Positions 8,422 through 19,136 of a stretch of DNA of 64,000 nt are shown piece by piece. The position numbers and the translations under genes are program-made. The stretch is from Pseudomonas sp. SST3 (lineage in GTDB: Bacteria > Pseudomonadota > Gammaproteobacteria > Pseudomonadales > Pseudomonadaceae): positions 124,001 to 188,000 of the forward strand of contig NZ_QORI02000008.1 in NCBI RefSeq assembly GCF_003325755.1, written 5' to 3'. The notes below the pieces were generated by a model. That model was not told the origin of the DNA. It saw only the letters and a list, made by a program, of their open reading frames with translations, and did not search any database. How positions within the stretch are numbered: the first letter of the stretch is position 1; every line of letters starts with the position of its first letter.

Positions 8422-8782
8422 GGCCATACGGCAGGGCTTTGACGATGCGGCATTTCTCGATGATCGCGGGCATCTGAGTAAGGCCACCATCTGGAACCTG
8501 GTGTTTTGGGATGGCGAAACGGTGATCTGGCCCAGGGTCGAAATGCTGAAAGGCACCATGATGGGCATGGTTCAGCGTCAACTTGCACGCCTGGATGTGC
8601 CGCAGCGCCACGAGTTGATCACGCTTGAACACCTGAAAGAACTCTCCGGTGCAGCGGTGATGAACTCATGGACGCCGGGGATTCCAGTTACCGCTATTGC
8701 CTCCCATACCATTGACGAGGCAAGACCGTTCATTGAGCTGCTGCACAAGGCCCACGAGGCTGAGCCGGCCGACTTTCCCTGA
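8422..8782 (+). pseudogene. Aminotransferase C-terminal fragment (duplicate)
   Basis: This fragment of about 120 codons is nearly identical to the end of the class IV aminotransferase at 4661-5475 (shared: GTMMGMVQRQLAR, SGAAVMNSWTPGIPVTAIA). It lacks the N-terminal domain and catalytic lysine. The open frame from 8267 to 8782 is uninterrupted through the junction with the integrase remnant, so a chimeric protein of about 171 residues could in principle be made from the GTG at 8267. Confidence 0.7.
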
Positions 8783-8810
8783 GGATGGCTGGAGAGATTT
8801 TGTCCCAGAT

Positions 8811-8833
8811 AACCCGCCCGGCTTGGGCGGGTT
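8811..8833 (+). terminator. Hairpin after aminotransferase tail copy
   Basis: AACCCGCCC and GGGCGGGTT form a 9-bp stem with a short loop, followed by CCCTTATT. The matching hairpin in repeat copy 1 (CCCGCC/GGCGGG near 5503-5523) is weaker, as expected for the terminator of the parent aminotransferase gene. Confidence 0.55.
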
Positions 8834-8937
8834 CCCTTATTGCTCCAGGGGTCCGAGCGGTGCTTAACCTGTTAGTCGGGTCGAGGAAAACGTGAGCGGG
8901 AAGGGAGCAGGAAAATAAATCTGTCCCCTCTTTCTCG

Positions 8938-9991
8938 TTAGTCCGCTGGTTTGATTATTGCCCGAACGAACCTGGAGGGAATCTGTATAACGCGACCGTC
9001 GTCGCGCCGCAGTATCAATGTCTCGCCAAGGGCCCATATGACGTGGATGTCATTCATCGCACAGGCTGCATCCAAGGGCAGGTGCTCCACTTGCTCGTCA
9101 CAGTAGTCCCGGTCCAAGAGAATCGCTTCGGCTTGAAAGTTACCCAGCCCCAGTGCACGTACCGTCTTCTCGGGCAAAGTAGTTAGCAGACCGCTGTAGA
9201 GCGCAATCAGCAGTGCGAAGAAAATGGAGAAGTGCAGGGCTGCGTTCCAACCCGCAACGAAAACGAACGCGCACAAAGCTGCTATGAGCGGAACGACTAA
9301 AACTACGGCTACGTAGATTGCCCATTTCCACACGCCGATCTCAAAGCCTCCAATGATCGGAGCGGATTGACCGAGCGTAAAGGTCGTCAGAAGGCCTGCA
9401 ATCATCACCCCAATGTCTGCTGCCCACATGTATCGAAGAAAGCTGAACGGCTTCAGTTCGAAGACGATTTGGATGATCAGGCCAAACAAAAGTGTTACCA
9501 CTATCGGGACCAGAACGACTGATAACGGGAATAGTGATGGCGCCAGGATTAGCATGGCCATCAGGCCTAACGTGCAAGCTATGAACGGCCCCCAAAAAAC
9601 CAGGCTTCCTAGTTTTAGAACCCACCAACCTCGACGGTCTTCCAGATACGGCAGTGAGTACTTGAGATCGCCTTTGACCTGCTTGTGCTGGAGAAATTGG
9701 TAATAGATCCATATGCCTGGACTAAACAAGGCCAAGACAAGCAAGCCGATAATCGTGAATCCAATAGCGGCCGCGGCGATCAATAGCGAGGAAAATTGGA
9801 AAAGATCGAAGCTCGGATAAAACTGATGACGGTAGAAATAGAAAGACAAATATCGCGAAGCCGAACAGTGGTGGCCCGGCCTTGAGAATGATCGATATAT
9901 GCCGATTGAGGAACGCGCTGGATGATTCAAGAAAGCGGTCAAACACCTCTTCATCTGACGCTGGCTGGTCGATCCATCGCTGTTGCATCAC
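8938..9991 (-). pseudogene. Multi-span membrane protein of unknown function, frameshifted
   Basis: The N-terminus comes from a frame starting at 9991 (QQRWIDQPASDEEVFDRFLE, then a first hydrophobic span). After a frame change near 9800 the rest continues to 8938, giving about 350 residues with seven or so membrane spans and a soluble C-terminal tail (about 80 residues, ending IPSRFVRAIIKPAD). I do not recognise the family. The frame that continues to 8938 has its own upstream extension to 9954, but that part lacks membrane character and looks spurious. It lies alone between the repeat region and the RAYT gene. Confidence 0.5.
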
Positions 9992-10108
9992 GTCATCCTT
10001 GAAGCCGATTCGAAGGCGGCCACGCTACGGGAGCGCGCGGAGCGCTGCAATATACATCGCGCGGAATGCGTTAGTTCTTACCTTGGGTCACAGCATATGG
10101 GCTTGTGC

Positions 10109-10630
10109 TTAAGGCATTGGAGCAGGCAGCTTTTCCCCGCCCCAGTCGCTGGGATAAACCCCAGCCCTGACGGCACGATGAAAGCTGGAGTAGGGCCAAT
10201 CGGCGACGCGGGTAACCCAACCATGCTTCAGCGGATTTAGGTGGACATAGTCGACGTGATGGCGGTAATCGCGTTCGTCACGAATCAGATGCTCCCAATA
10301 GCGCCGTTGCCAGATCCCTCGCTCACCACGGGATCGTTGCGTTGCGGTCAGTACCTCGGTTTTTGGCAGGCGTCTGGCGAAGGCGAATTTGATGACCTTC
10401 CAGCGTAGCGCGAAATCAGCGTCGCCTTCCGGCAGCGTCCAGACGCAATGCATGTGATCCGGAAGGACAACCCAGGCATCGATATGAAACGGGTGGCGTT
10501 CCCTGGTGGCCCGCACCGTCTCGCGGAGAAGGTCGATGTGACGGACAAGAAGATCGCTTCGGCGATTACGCAAGTTGATCGTGAAGAAATAGGTTGCGCC
10601 CGGCACTTGGGCGCGGCGGTATCGGGACAT
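10109..10630 (-). CDS. REP-associated tyrosine transposase (RAYT)
   Basis: This 173-residue Y1 HUH transposase of the IS200/IS605-related RAYT group has the HUH metal site in VLPDHMHCVWTLP and the nucleophilic Tyr region in RDYRHHVDYVHLNPLKHG. I chose the ATG at 10630 because AAGGA lies eight bases upstream and MSRYRR is the usual start of the family; the frame extends to 10732 without support. RAYTs are single-copy domesticated enzymes that mobilise REP sequences. Imperfect GTAGGGTGGAT-type palindromes lie just upstream (10673-10780) and elsewhere in the window. Confidence 0.88.
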   Translation of the reverse strand: MSRYRRAQVPGATYFFTINLRNRRSDLLVRHIDLLRETVRATRERHPFHIDAWVVLPDHMHCVWTLPEGDADFALRWKVIKFAFARRLPKTEVLTATQRSRGERGIWQRRYWEHLIRDERDYRHHVDYVHLNPLKHGWVTRVADWPYSSFHRAVRAGVYPSDWGGEKLPAPMP

Positions 10631-10672
10631 GCGGCTCATCCTTGAGCGTTGTGTTGGCGGTAAGTCCGTATT

Positions 10673-10780
10673 GGTGGATAAGAAAACGTTATCCACCCTA
10701 CGCCATCTCACCCGCCCACACCGTCGACGCATCGACGTTGCCGGAGCGTAGGGTGGGAAACGGCGGAGCCTTTTCCACGC
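10673..10780. repeat. REP-like palindromes next to the RAYT gene
   Basis: GGTGGATAA (10673-10681) pairs with TTATCCACC (10689-10697) and is followed by CTACG. A second, inverted element starts CGTAGGGTGGGAAA at about 10746 and ends TTTTCCACGC near 10780. Both share the GTAGGGTGG core with the elements around mazG and near 44670, and are likely substrates of the neighbouring RAYT. Confidence 0.6.
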
Positions 10781-10815
10781 GCCTCTTCCAGGCTACCTCG
10801 CTGTTCCCTTGTCGC

Positions 10816-13062
10816 TCAGTTGCGGGCAAACAAGTCGTCTATTTCGTCGATGTAGCTGTGTTGCCTTGGATAATTTCTGGAATAATTTTGTTCGTCGGGA
10901 GAAAAGTAATTATCCCTTCGTGAGAATACATCATAGGCATCGGTTATGGATGAGTGGTCTATGTCCCAGTCAATTCCTAACTCAGCGAATTTCTCTACTA
11001 TAATTGTCGAGAGATTTTCTTCTGCGGATTGAATGTCTATATAGCCTTGATGGCCGAAAACCCTGCTGTCTTCAAATTCATCGTGCGCATGTTCTTCGAA
11101 GTAAGCAATGATTGCTTCCTCTAGATGACAGCGCAGCACATCCACAGGGGTGTCATTAGGCAGTTCTTTGTACATGGACAGCAAGCTTCCGAGCTCATCG
11201 ATAGTCGGTGATTTATCACACGCTTCGATTACGAACTCAATCGCCCTCTCAGTGGTAATAATTTTTTTTGGTAAAGCTAGCTTGAAAGCGAGAGCCGTGA
11301 ACTCGAAGTATGTAGGTGTTGGTTCTGAGCAGACAAAAGCTATTGCTCTATCCAGTACCGCCGAAACGTTATGGGTGACAGCATGATCGGCTATATTTAC
11401 CACTGCGTTGGCAATATATTCCGGGTGATAACCAGCAAAGTCTAGTCGCGATGCATGGCGCAGTATTTCTAGTCGGATGCTTTGGTGCGTAGAGGCGGAA
11501 ATTATTTTGTTTGAGGCTAGGTTTTCTAGAGTTGAAAGTGATGAGTTAGATCTAAGGCAAATGAAAGCCGATCGTAGCGTTGGAGTATCGTGCGAGTATC
11601 TTTTTAATAGATAGTCGCCTAGCGAAGGGTTGAATAGGTCAAAAAAAACGTCGCTGGTTTTAGGTTTTATAATTCTATTGAGCAGCGAGCCGGTTAAATG
11701 CCTGGTATTTGTCACAAAGTCTCTGCGGCCGCTTAGGCTTGAATTCTCCGGTAAAGATATGTATCGAGAATATGCTTCTGATAGATCAGCTTCAGAAACT
11801 GCTCTTCCATTCAGGGAAACTATGAGAGTCAAAGCTCTAGAGAAATCGTCTTGTTGCGCGTTAAAAGGGTTCTCCCAGACATCGATTGGATCTCGAAGTG
11901 TTTTAGTTATATAAGTCCAATATTCCGAGGCGGGGACGTGGGTTATTCTTTCTGGATCGAGAATGAACCTAATGAGGCGGGGATTGAAATTGCGATGGCT
12001 AATTATTGTTCGGTAGCGTTTGTCTAAGTATATTTCATCCATGTGCTCGGCGCTTATTCCGGAATGCCACATGTGGTTGTATAGTATTTTTGCCTTGTCT
12101 ATTTCTGTCAGTTGGCTTGCTGATAGTTCGTATTCATTCTTGTCGATATTTTGGCTTTTGAACAAGTCAATTAATATCTTCCCTTGGTTCAGGATGGTGC
12201 TTCTTGAAGTTAATATGAATCTTTTTGAGCTCTTGTCTTTGGATATTCTTCGCATGAAGTTAACGATATGGCTGCCTTCGTGGCCAGACAGGGCTTCAAG
12301 ATAATTTCTTCCAAGAAAGTCGTCGAAATAGAAAGCTTGTTTTTTTTCTATTTCGAATAACGACTCGGCTTCTCTGATCTCATCTGATATCTTTATTACT
12401 TCAAAGTCTTGAGTTGCGTAACTTAGACATAGCTGTTCAGCGAGAGTGGTTTTTCCGATCCCGGGCTCGCCTGTTATTATAACAGTGCCTAGCTCTTCAA
12501 GTTTCCGAATGGCATTTTGGTGATTGGATGTCAAAACATATATTTGAGAGTTAGCAAGTGCTTCTTCTAATGCGAAAGAGCTTCTATCTGCTATTGCTTT
12601 ATTTAGTAGGTGTTTTAAGACAGTAGTACTGCTGATCCAAAGCTTGTAGTGCCTGAGTTCGATCTCGCTATTTTTAGAGAGGAGATCGTTTAAATCTTCT
12701 CTTCCAAAAATGTCGCTGTCATTTGTGATGTGCGGGGCCAGCGCAGTTTGTAAAAGTTTTTTGTCTGCTCTTGATAATGGATTGGAGACTGCCAAGAAAT
12801 AACGGGTGGGATTCAGTTTTTCTACTTTTGATAATTCTTTGGTTCGGAGATGTCTAATCAGTTGCTCTATAGGCGTATTTGCCCAATGTTTGCATTGAAT
12901 TATCATCTCTTCTGTTGGTGCGGTAAAAAATCTTCCGTCAACGCCGGAGTCTCGGCCTGGTTTGAAGCGCTCGAAACGTTTGCCTAGCTGGGAGCCTATT
13001 AGATCAACACATAAAGCTTCGAACTCTTTGTCATTTAACGCTTTAAAATCATATTCTTGCAT
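10816..13062 (-). CDS. Mrr-type nuclease / STAND-like NTPase, candidate antiphage defence
   Basis: This is a 748-residue two-part protein. Residues 1-130 look like an Mrr-type restriction endonuclease domain: FKPGRDSGVDGRF supplies the acidic residue (D42) and IIQCKHW the Q-x-K (Q56, K58). Residues 165-300 form a P-loop NTPase with Walker A GEPGIGKTT (198-206), Walker B FYFDD (244-248) and a sensor-like RFILTSRS (281-288), as in nSTAND3-type proteins. The rest is helical and fits a sensor region. Mrr-STAND proteins are known or suspected phage sensors that cut DNA on activation. The gene is AT-rich, stands alone beyond the nrdB terminator and adjoins a RAYT, so it is probably acquired. Defence activity is inference. 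Confidence 0.75.
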   Translation of the reverse strand: MQEYDFKALNDKEFEALCVDLIGSQLGKRFERFKPGRDSGVDGRFFTAPTEEMIIQCKHWANTPIEQLIRHLRTKELSKVEKLNPTRYFLAVSNPLSRADKKLLQTALAPHITNDSDIFGREDLNDLLSKNSEIELRHYKLWISSTTVLKHLLNKAIADRSSFALEEALANSQIYVLTSNHQNAIRKLEELGTVIITGEPGIGKTTLAEQLCLSYATQDFEVIKISDEIREAESLFEIEKKQAFYFDDFLGRNYLEALSGHEGSHIVNFMRRISKDKSSKRFILTSRSTILNQGKILIDLFKSQNIDKNEYELSASQLTEIDKAKILYNHMWHSGISAEHMDEIYLDKRYRTIISHRNFNPRLIRFILDPERITHVPASEYWTYITKTLRDPIDVWENPFNAQQDDFSRALTLIVSLNGRAVSEADLSEAYSRYISLPENSSLSGRRDFVTNTRHLTGSLLNRIIKPKTSDVFFDLFNPSLGDYLLKRYSHDTPTLRSAFICLRSNSSLSTLENLASNKIISASTHQSIRLEILRHASRLDFAGYHPEYIANAVVNIADHAVTHNVSAVLDRAIAFVCSEPTPTYFEFTALAFKLALPKKIITTERAIEFVIEACDKSPTIDELGSLLSMYKELPNDTPVDVLRCHLEEAIIAYFEEHAHDEFEDSRVFGHQGYIDIQSAEENLSTIIVEKFAELGIDWDIDHSSITDAYDVFSRRDNYFSPDEQNYSRNYPRQHSYIDEIDDLFARN

Positions 13063-13094
13063 ACGAGTCTCAACGATCCTTACAAAGACTGTAT

Positions 13095-13127
13095 GCGAAA
13101 AGCCCCGCTGAAGGCGGGGCTTTTCGC
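13095..13127 (-). terminator. Terminator of nrdB
   Basis: GCGAAAAGCCCCGC and GCGGGGCTTTTCGC form a perfect 14-bp stem with a 5-base loop (TGAAG), 30 bases beyond the nrdB stop codon. It also separates the ribonucleotide reductase genes from the AT-rich defence candidate downstream. Confidence 0.85.
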
Positions 13128-13157
13128 TTTATAGATCCGTCTTCTCAGTGGAGAAAG

Positions 13158-14405
13158 TCAATCCCAGCTCAAAGCCCCACCCGTCTGATACTCAATAACC
13201 CGCGTCTCAAAGAAGTTCTTCTCCTTCTTCAAGTCCATGATCTCGCTCATCCACGGGAACGGGTTGGTGGTGCCTGGGTACTCTTCCTTCAAGCCAATCT
13301 GCGTCAGACGACGGTTGGCGATGAACTTGAGGTAGTCCTCCATCATCGAGGCGTTCATGCCGAGCACGCCGCGGGGCATGGTGTCGCGGGCGTATTCGAT
13401 TTCGAGCTGCGTACCCTGGAGGATCATCTGGGTCGCTTCGTCCTTCATAGCGGCGTCCCACAGGTGCGGGTTTTCGATCTTGATCTGGTTGATCACGTCG
13501 ATGCCGAAGTTCAGGTGCATGGACTCGTCGCGCAGGATGTATTGGAACTGCTCGGCGGTGCCGGTCATCTTGTTGCGGCGGCCCATGGAGAGGATCTGGG
13601 TGAAGCCGCAGTAGAAGAAGATGCCTTCGAGTACGCAGTAGTAGGCGATGAGGTTGCGCAGGAACTCTTTATCCGTCTCGACGGTGCCGGTCTGGAAGGT
13701 CGGGTCGGAGATGGAGCGGGTGTACTTGAGGCCCCAGGAGGCCTTCTTCGCGACGCTCGGGATCTCGTGGTACATGTTGAAGATCTCGCCTTCATCCATG
13801 CCCAGCGATTCGATGCAGTACTGGTAGGCGTGGGTGTGGATCGCCTCTTCGAAGGCCTGGCGCAGGATGTACTGGCGGCACTCGGGGTTGGTGATCAGGC
13901 GGTACACGGCCAGCACGAGGTTGTTGGCGACCAGGCTGTCGGCGGTGGAGAAGAAGCCGAGGTTGCGCTTGACGATGCGGCGCTCGTCTTCGGAGAGGCC
14001 GTCCGGCGTCTTCCACAGGGCGATGTCGGCGTTCATGTTCACTTCCTGCGGCATCCAATGGTTGGCGCAACCATCCAGATACTTCTGCCAGGCCCAGTCG
14101 TACTTGAAGGGTACGAGCTGGTTGAGGTCGGCGCGGGCGTTGATCATCTGCTTGTCGCCGACGTGAACGCGGGCGGAGGCGCCTTCGAGGTCGTCCAGGC
14201 CTTCCTGGATGTCGAGGTCGTCCAGGGCTTTCTTGGCGCGGGCGACGGCCGCGGAGTCGTCAGAGGCGACGGCGCGGGCTTCTTCGACGGAGCCGGCGGC
14301 GTCCTGGTCGAGCTTGGCCGGCACGTCAGTATTTGCGGCAGCGGCTTGCGGTGCAGCCGACGTGGCGGTGGTGTCTTCTTCGTCGAATTCGTCCCAGCTC
14401 AGCAT
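13158..14405 (-). CDS. nrdB: Class Ia ribonucleotide reductase, beta subunit
   Basis: This 415-residue radical-generating subunit houses the diiron/tyrosyl-radical cofactor that activates NrdA for reduction of ribonucleotides to deoxyribonucleotides. The metal-ligand helix [13 protein letters not shown] and a second ligand helix ([18 protein letters not shown]) are present, and the C-terminal peptide that docks on the alpha subunit ends the protein. The ATG at 14405 follows AGGAG at eight bases and gives the length usual in Pseudomonas; the frame extends upstream to 14477 without support. It lies downstream of nrdA, 387 bases away. Confidence 0.95.
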   Translation of the reverse strand: MLSWDEFDEEDTTATSAAPQAAAANTDVPAKLDQDAAGSVEEARAVASDDSAAVARAKKALDDLDIQEGLDDLEGASARVHVGDKQMINARADLNQLVPFKYDWAWQKYLDGCANHWMPQEVNMNADIALWKTPDGLSEDERRIVKRNLGFFSTADSLVANNLVLAVYRLITNPECRQYILRQAFEEAIHTHAYQYCIESLGMDEGEIFNMYHEIPSVAKKASWGLKYTRSISDPTFQTGTVETDKEFLRNLIAYYCVLEGIFFYCGFTQILSMGRRNKMTGTAEQFQYILRDESMHLNFGIDVINQIKIENPHLWDAAMKDEATQMILQGTQLEIEYARDTMPRGVLGMNASMMEDYLKFIANRRLTQIGLKEEYPGTTNPFPWMSEIMDLKKEKNFFETRVIEYQTGGALSWD

Positions 14406-14792
14406 GGCGGTTTCTCCTGATTGGGGACCGGTCGTGGCCGGTCGGAAGTGTTTGGGTGGCTTTTGGTTTGCGCGCAAAAGCGGAAAAAAATTAATGGGCG
14501 GTGGGTGCCCGGTGCCGCCGCGGTGTTATCCGATGGATCGGAGCGGCGGCGGATCGCGAGCAAGCTCGCTCCTACAGGTGACTCAATCGCGAGCAAGGAC
14601 TAGGCGTCCCCCTCGTCCTACGAAAAGCAAAAGCGGACGCAGCGGCGGCTCGGTGCAAGCGGTTTCCAGGGCGAGGCAGCGCTAGGCGCCTGGCGGGACG
14701 GAGCCCCTGAGCGTACGCATGTACGTGATGGGGGCCGGCCTGCCGGGCAACAACGCGCGGTCCGCTCTGGGGACCGCGACTTCCTTAACTAC
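14406..14792. other. nrdA-nrdB intergenic region with REP element
   Basis: This 387-base gap holds one REP-type unit (GCGAGCAAGCTCGCTCCTAC near 14555-14574) with a partial second copy (TCGCGAGCAAGGAC near 14587-14600). I see no gene in it. Such a hairpin between co-transcribed genes may adjust mRNA stability and the nrdA:nrdB ratio; this is inference. Confidence 0.6.
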
Positions 14793-17687
<2,895 letters not shown>

Positions 17688-17887
17688 GGGGTCTCCGGAT
17701 TCTCTCTGTCTCGGTAGCTCGTTAGGTGTCAGGGCCTTTCTTCAGCGGCCCGCGGTCTCGTATTGCATGAACCATGCCCCGGCGAGCGGGCGCATGGGTG
17801 TTCCAAAAAAGGGATGACTCGCGCGCGAGGGCGGCGAATCGAATGTCACGAAGAATAGTCACGACTCATGCAGATCACAACTCTAAA

Positions 17888-17903
17888 ACACTACATGTAG
17901 TGT
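17888..17903. promoter_or_regulatory. NrdR-like box 1
   Basis: ACACTACATGTAGTGT is a perfect 16-bp palindrome close to the NrdR box consensus (ACACWATATATWGTGT). It lies 200 bases upstream of the nrdA start, a usual place for this repressor of ribonucleotide reductase genes. Confidence 0.75.
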
Positions 17904-18078
17904 GACGTACTCATCGGCTCCACCATTGCTGGACTTGAGCGAAATCAACGTCGGGCTAGGCAAGCCTGGGGCTTGCGGGGGTAGATTTTCTGCACCCAAG
18001 GGGTGTTGGCCGGCAAAAGAACAAGGCAAAACTTTTTTGCTTGCTTTTTTCGGCGTTTGTGTCTGCTGGGCTGTTTGC

Positions 18079-18094
18079 ACCCTACATATAGGGT
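18079..18094. promoter_or_regulatory. NrdR-like box 2
   Basis: ACCCTACATATAGGGT is a near-perfect palindrome with the NrdR box centre. It lies 191 bases from box 1, far more than the roughly 31 bases usual for paired NrdR boxes, so the two may serve different promoters. Confidence 0.5.
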
Positions 18095-18162
18095 TGAAAC
18101 GGCCAGGAGCGACACGATAGTGGCGCCTCAGAGCTAAAGCAAGGCGCCCAGGATGAACAACC

Positions 18163-18171
18163 TGTGGATAA
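18163..18171. promoter_or_regulatory. DnaA box
   Basis: TGTGGATAA is the exact reverse complement of the consensus DnaA box TTATCCACA. DnaA-ATP controls nrdAB in E. coli, so a box upstream of nrdA is meaningful, although one 9-mer can occur by chance. Confidence 0.55.
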
Positions 18172-18300
18172 CATGTGGGCGATTTGTGGGCGAAGGGCCG
18201 TTTCCGGAGGCGAGACCGCAGTGGCAAAGGGCTGCACCGCAACCCGACGAACTACCGAGTATTTTCAAGGATTTGCAGCGCGATTTCGGTACGGCCCTTA

Positions 18301-18316
18301 ACACTATATGTTGTGT
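18301..18316. promoter_or_regulatory. NrdR-like box 3
   Basis: ACACTATATGTTGTGT is an imperfect palindrome of the NrdR box type. It lies 98 bases upstream of the rstA ATG, which raises the possibility that the two-component genes respond to NrdR. Confidence 0.5.
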
Positions 18317-18413
18317 TTTTTGCAAGTCCTTTCGAGGGGCTCGTCTGGCGGGTTTGCTTGAGTACAATGACCCGCCCCTCGACGGGCGTGGCGGTGCTGT
18401 TGCGGAGGCGCAA

Positions 18414-19136
18414 ATGGATCAAGAGGCTTGGCGAATTCTCATCGTCGAAGATGATCAGCGGTTGGCCGAGCTGACCCGGGAATATCTCGAAAGCAATGGC
18501 TTGCAGGTAACGATCGAAGCGGACGGTGCTCAGGCAGCCGAGCGGATCATCAATGAGCGACCCGATCTGGTCGTACTCGATCTGATGCTGCCAGGCGAGG
18601 ACGGCCTGTCCATCTGCCGCAAGGTGCGAGACCGCTATGACGGGCCGATCCTGATGCTGACCGCCCGCGCCGACGATCTCGATCAGGTGCTCGGCCTGGA
18701 AATCGGCGCAGACGATTACGTTTGCAAGCCGGTGCGGCCGCGGCTGTTGCTGGCGCGCATTCGGGCGCTGCTGCGCCGGCGCGAAGGAGCGGAGACGCCC
18801 ACGGCAACGAGCAGCAAACGGTTGCAATACGGCCCGCTGGTGGTCGACAGCGCGCTGCGCGAGGCCTGGCTGCGAGGCGAGGGCATTGAGCTGACCGGGG
18901 CGGAGTTCGATTTGCTGTGGTTGTTGACCTCCAATCCCGGGCGCATCATGTCCCGCGAACATATCTTCACCGAGCTGCGTGGGATCGAATACGACGGCCA
19001 GGATCGCTCGATCGACGTGCGTATTTCACGTATCCGTCCGAAGATCGGCGACGATCCGGATCATCCCCGATTGATCAAGACGGTGCGCGGCAAGGGCTAT
19101 CTGTTCGTATCCGAAGCGGCTGAAGCGCTGCAGTGA
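18414..19136 (+). CDS. rstA: OmpR-family response regulator (RstA-like)
   Basis: This 240-residue regulator has a receiver domain with acidic pocket EDD (12-14) and phospho-acceptor D56 (VVLDLMLPGEDG), then an OmpR-type winged helix (SREHIFTELRGIEYDGQDRS, then a C-terminal hairpin RLIKTVRGKGYLF). The ATG at 18414 follows GGAG at a fitting distance and gives the family length. The stop overlaps the start of the sensor kinase gene by four bases. Position beside nrdA matches P. aeruginosa PA1157, from memory. The signal is unknown; the rst name rests on sequence type. Confidence 0.88.
   Translation: MDQEAWRILIVEDDQRLAELTREYLESNGLQVTIEADGAQAAERIINERPDLVVLDLMLPGEDGLSICRKVRDRYDGPILMLTARADDLDQVLGLEIGADDYVCKPVRPRLLLARIRALLRRREGAETPTATSSKRLQYGPLVVDSALREAWLRGEGIELTGAEFDLLWLLTSNPGRIMSREHIFTELRGIEYDGQDRSIDVRISRIRPKIGDDPDHPRLIKTVRGKGYLFVSEAAEALQ

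Larger units (their letters stand above)
8419..8929 (+). repeat. Direct repeat copy 2 (aminotransferase tail)
   Basis: This is the second copy of the segment at 5112-5621. Its coding part (8422-8782) continues the integrase remnant in frame as QAIRQGFDDAAFLDDRGHLS and on to the aminotransferase C-terminus. It starts just after the PLP-lysine region of the parent, so the copy cannot form an active enzyme. It carries several base changes relative to copy 1 and ends with the same GGAAAATAAATCTGTCCCC. Confidence 0.85.
17688..18413. other. Divergent control region between nrdA and rstA
   Basis: This 726-base gap has no convincing gene. It holds three NrdR-like palindromes (17888, 18079 and 18301) and a perfect DnaA box (18163-18171), which fits cell-cycle and nucleotide control of the nrdA promoter. 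A short frame from 18153 is an upstream extension of the rstA frame and is not supported. Confidence 0.7.

Noticed and set aside
18153..18413. N-terminal extension of rstA
   Set aside because: It runs through NrdR-like and DnaA boxes, lacks receiver-domain features, and the ATG at 18414 has a good ribosome site.
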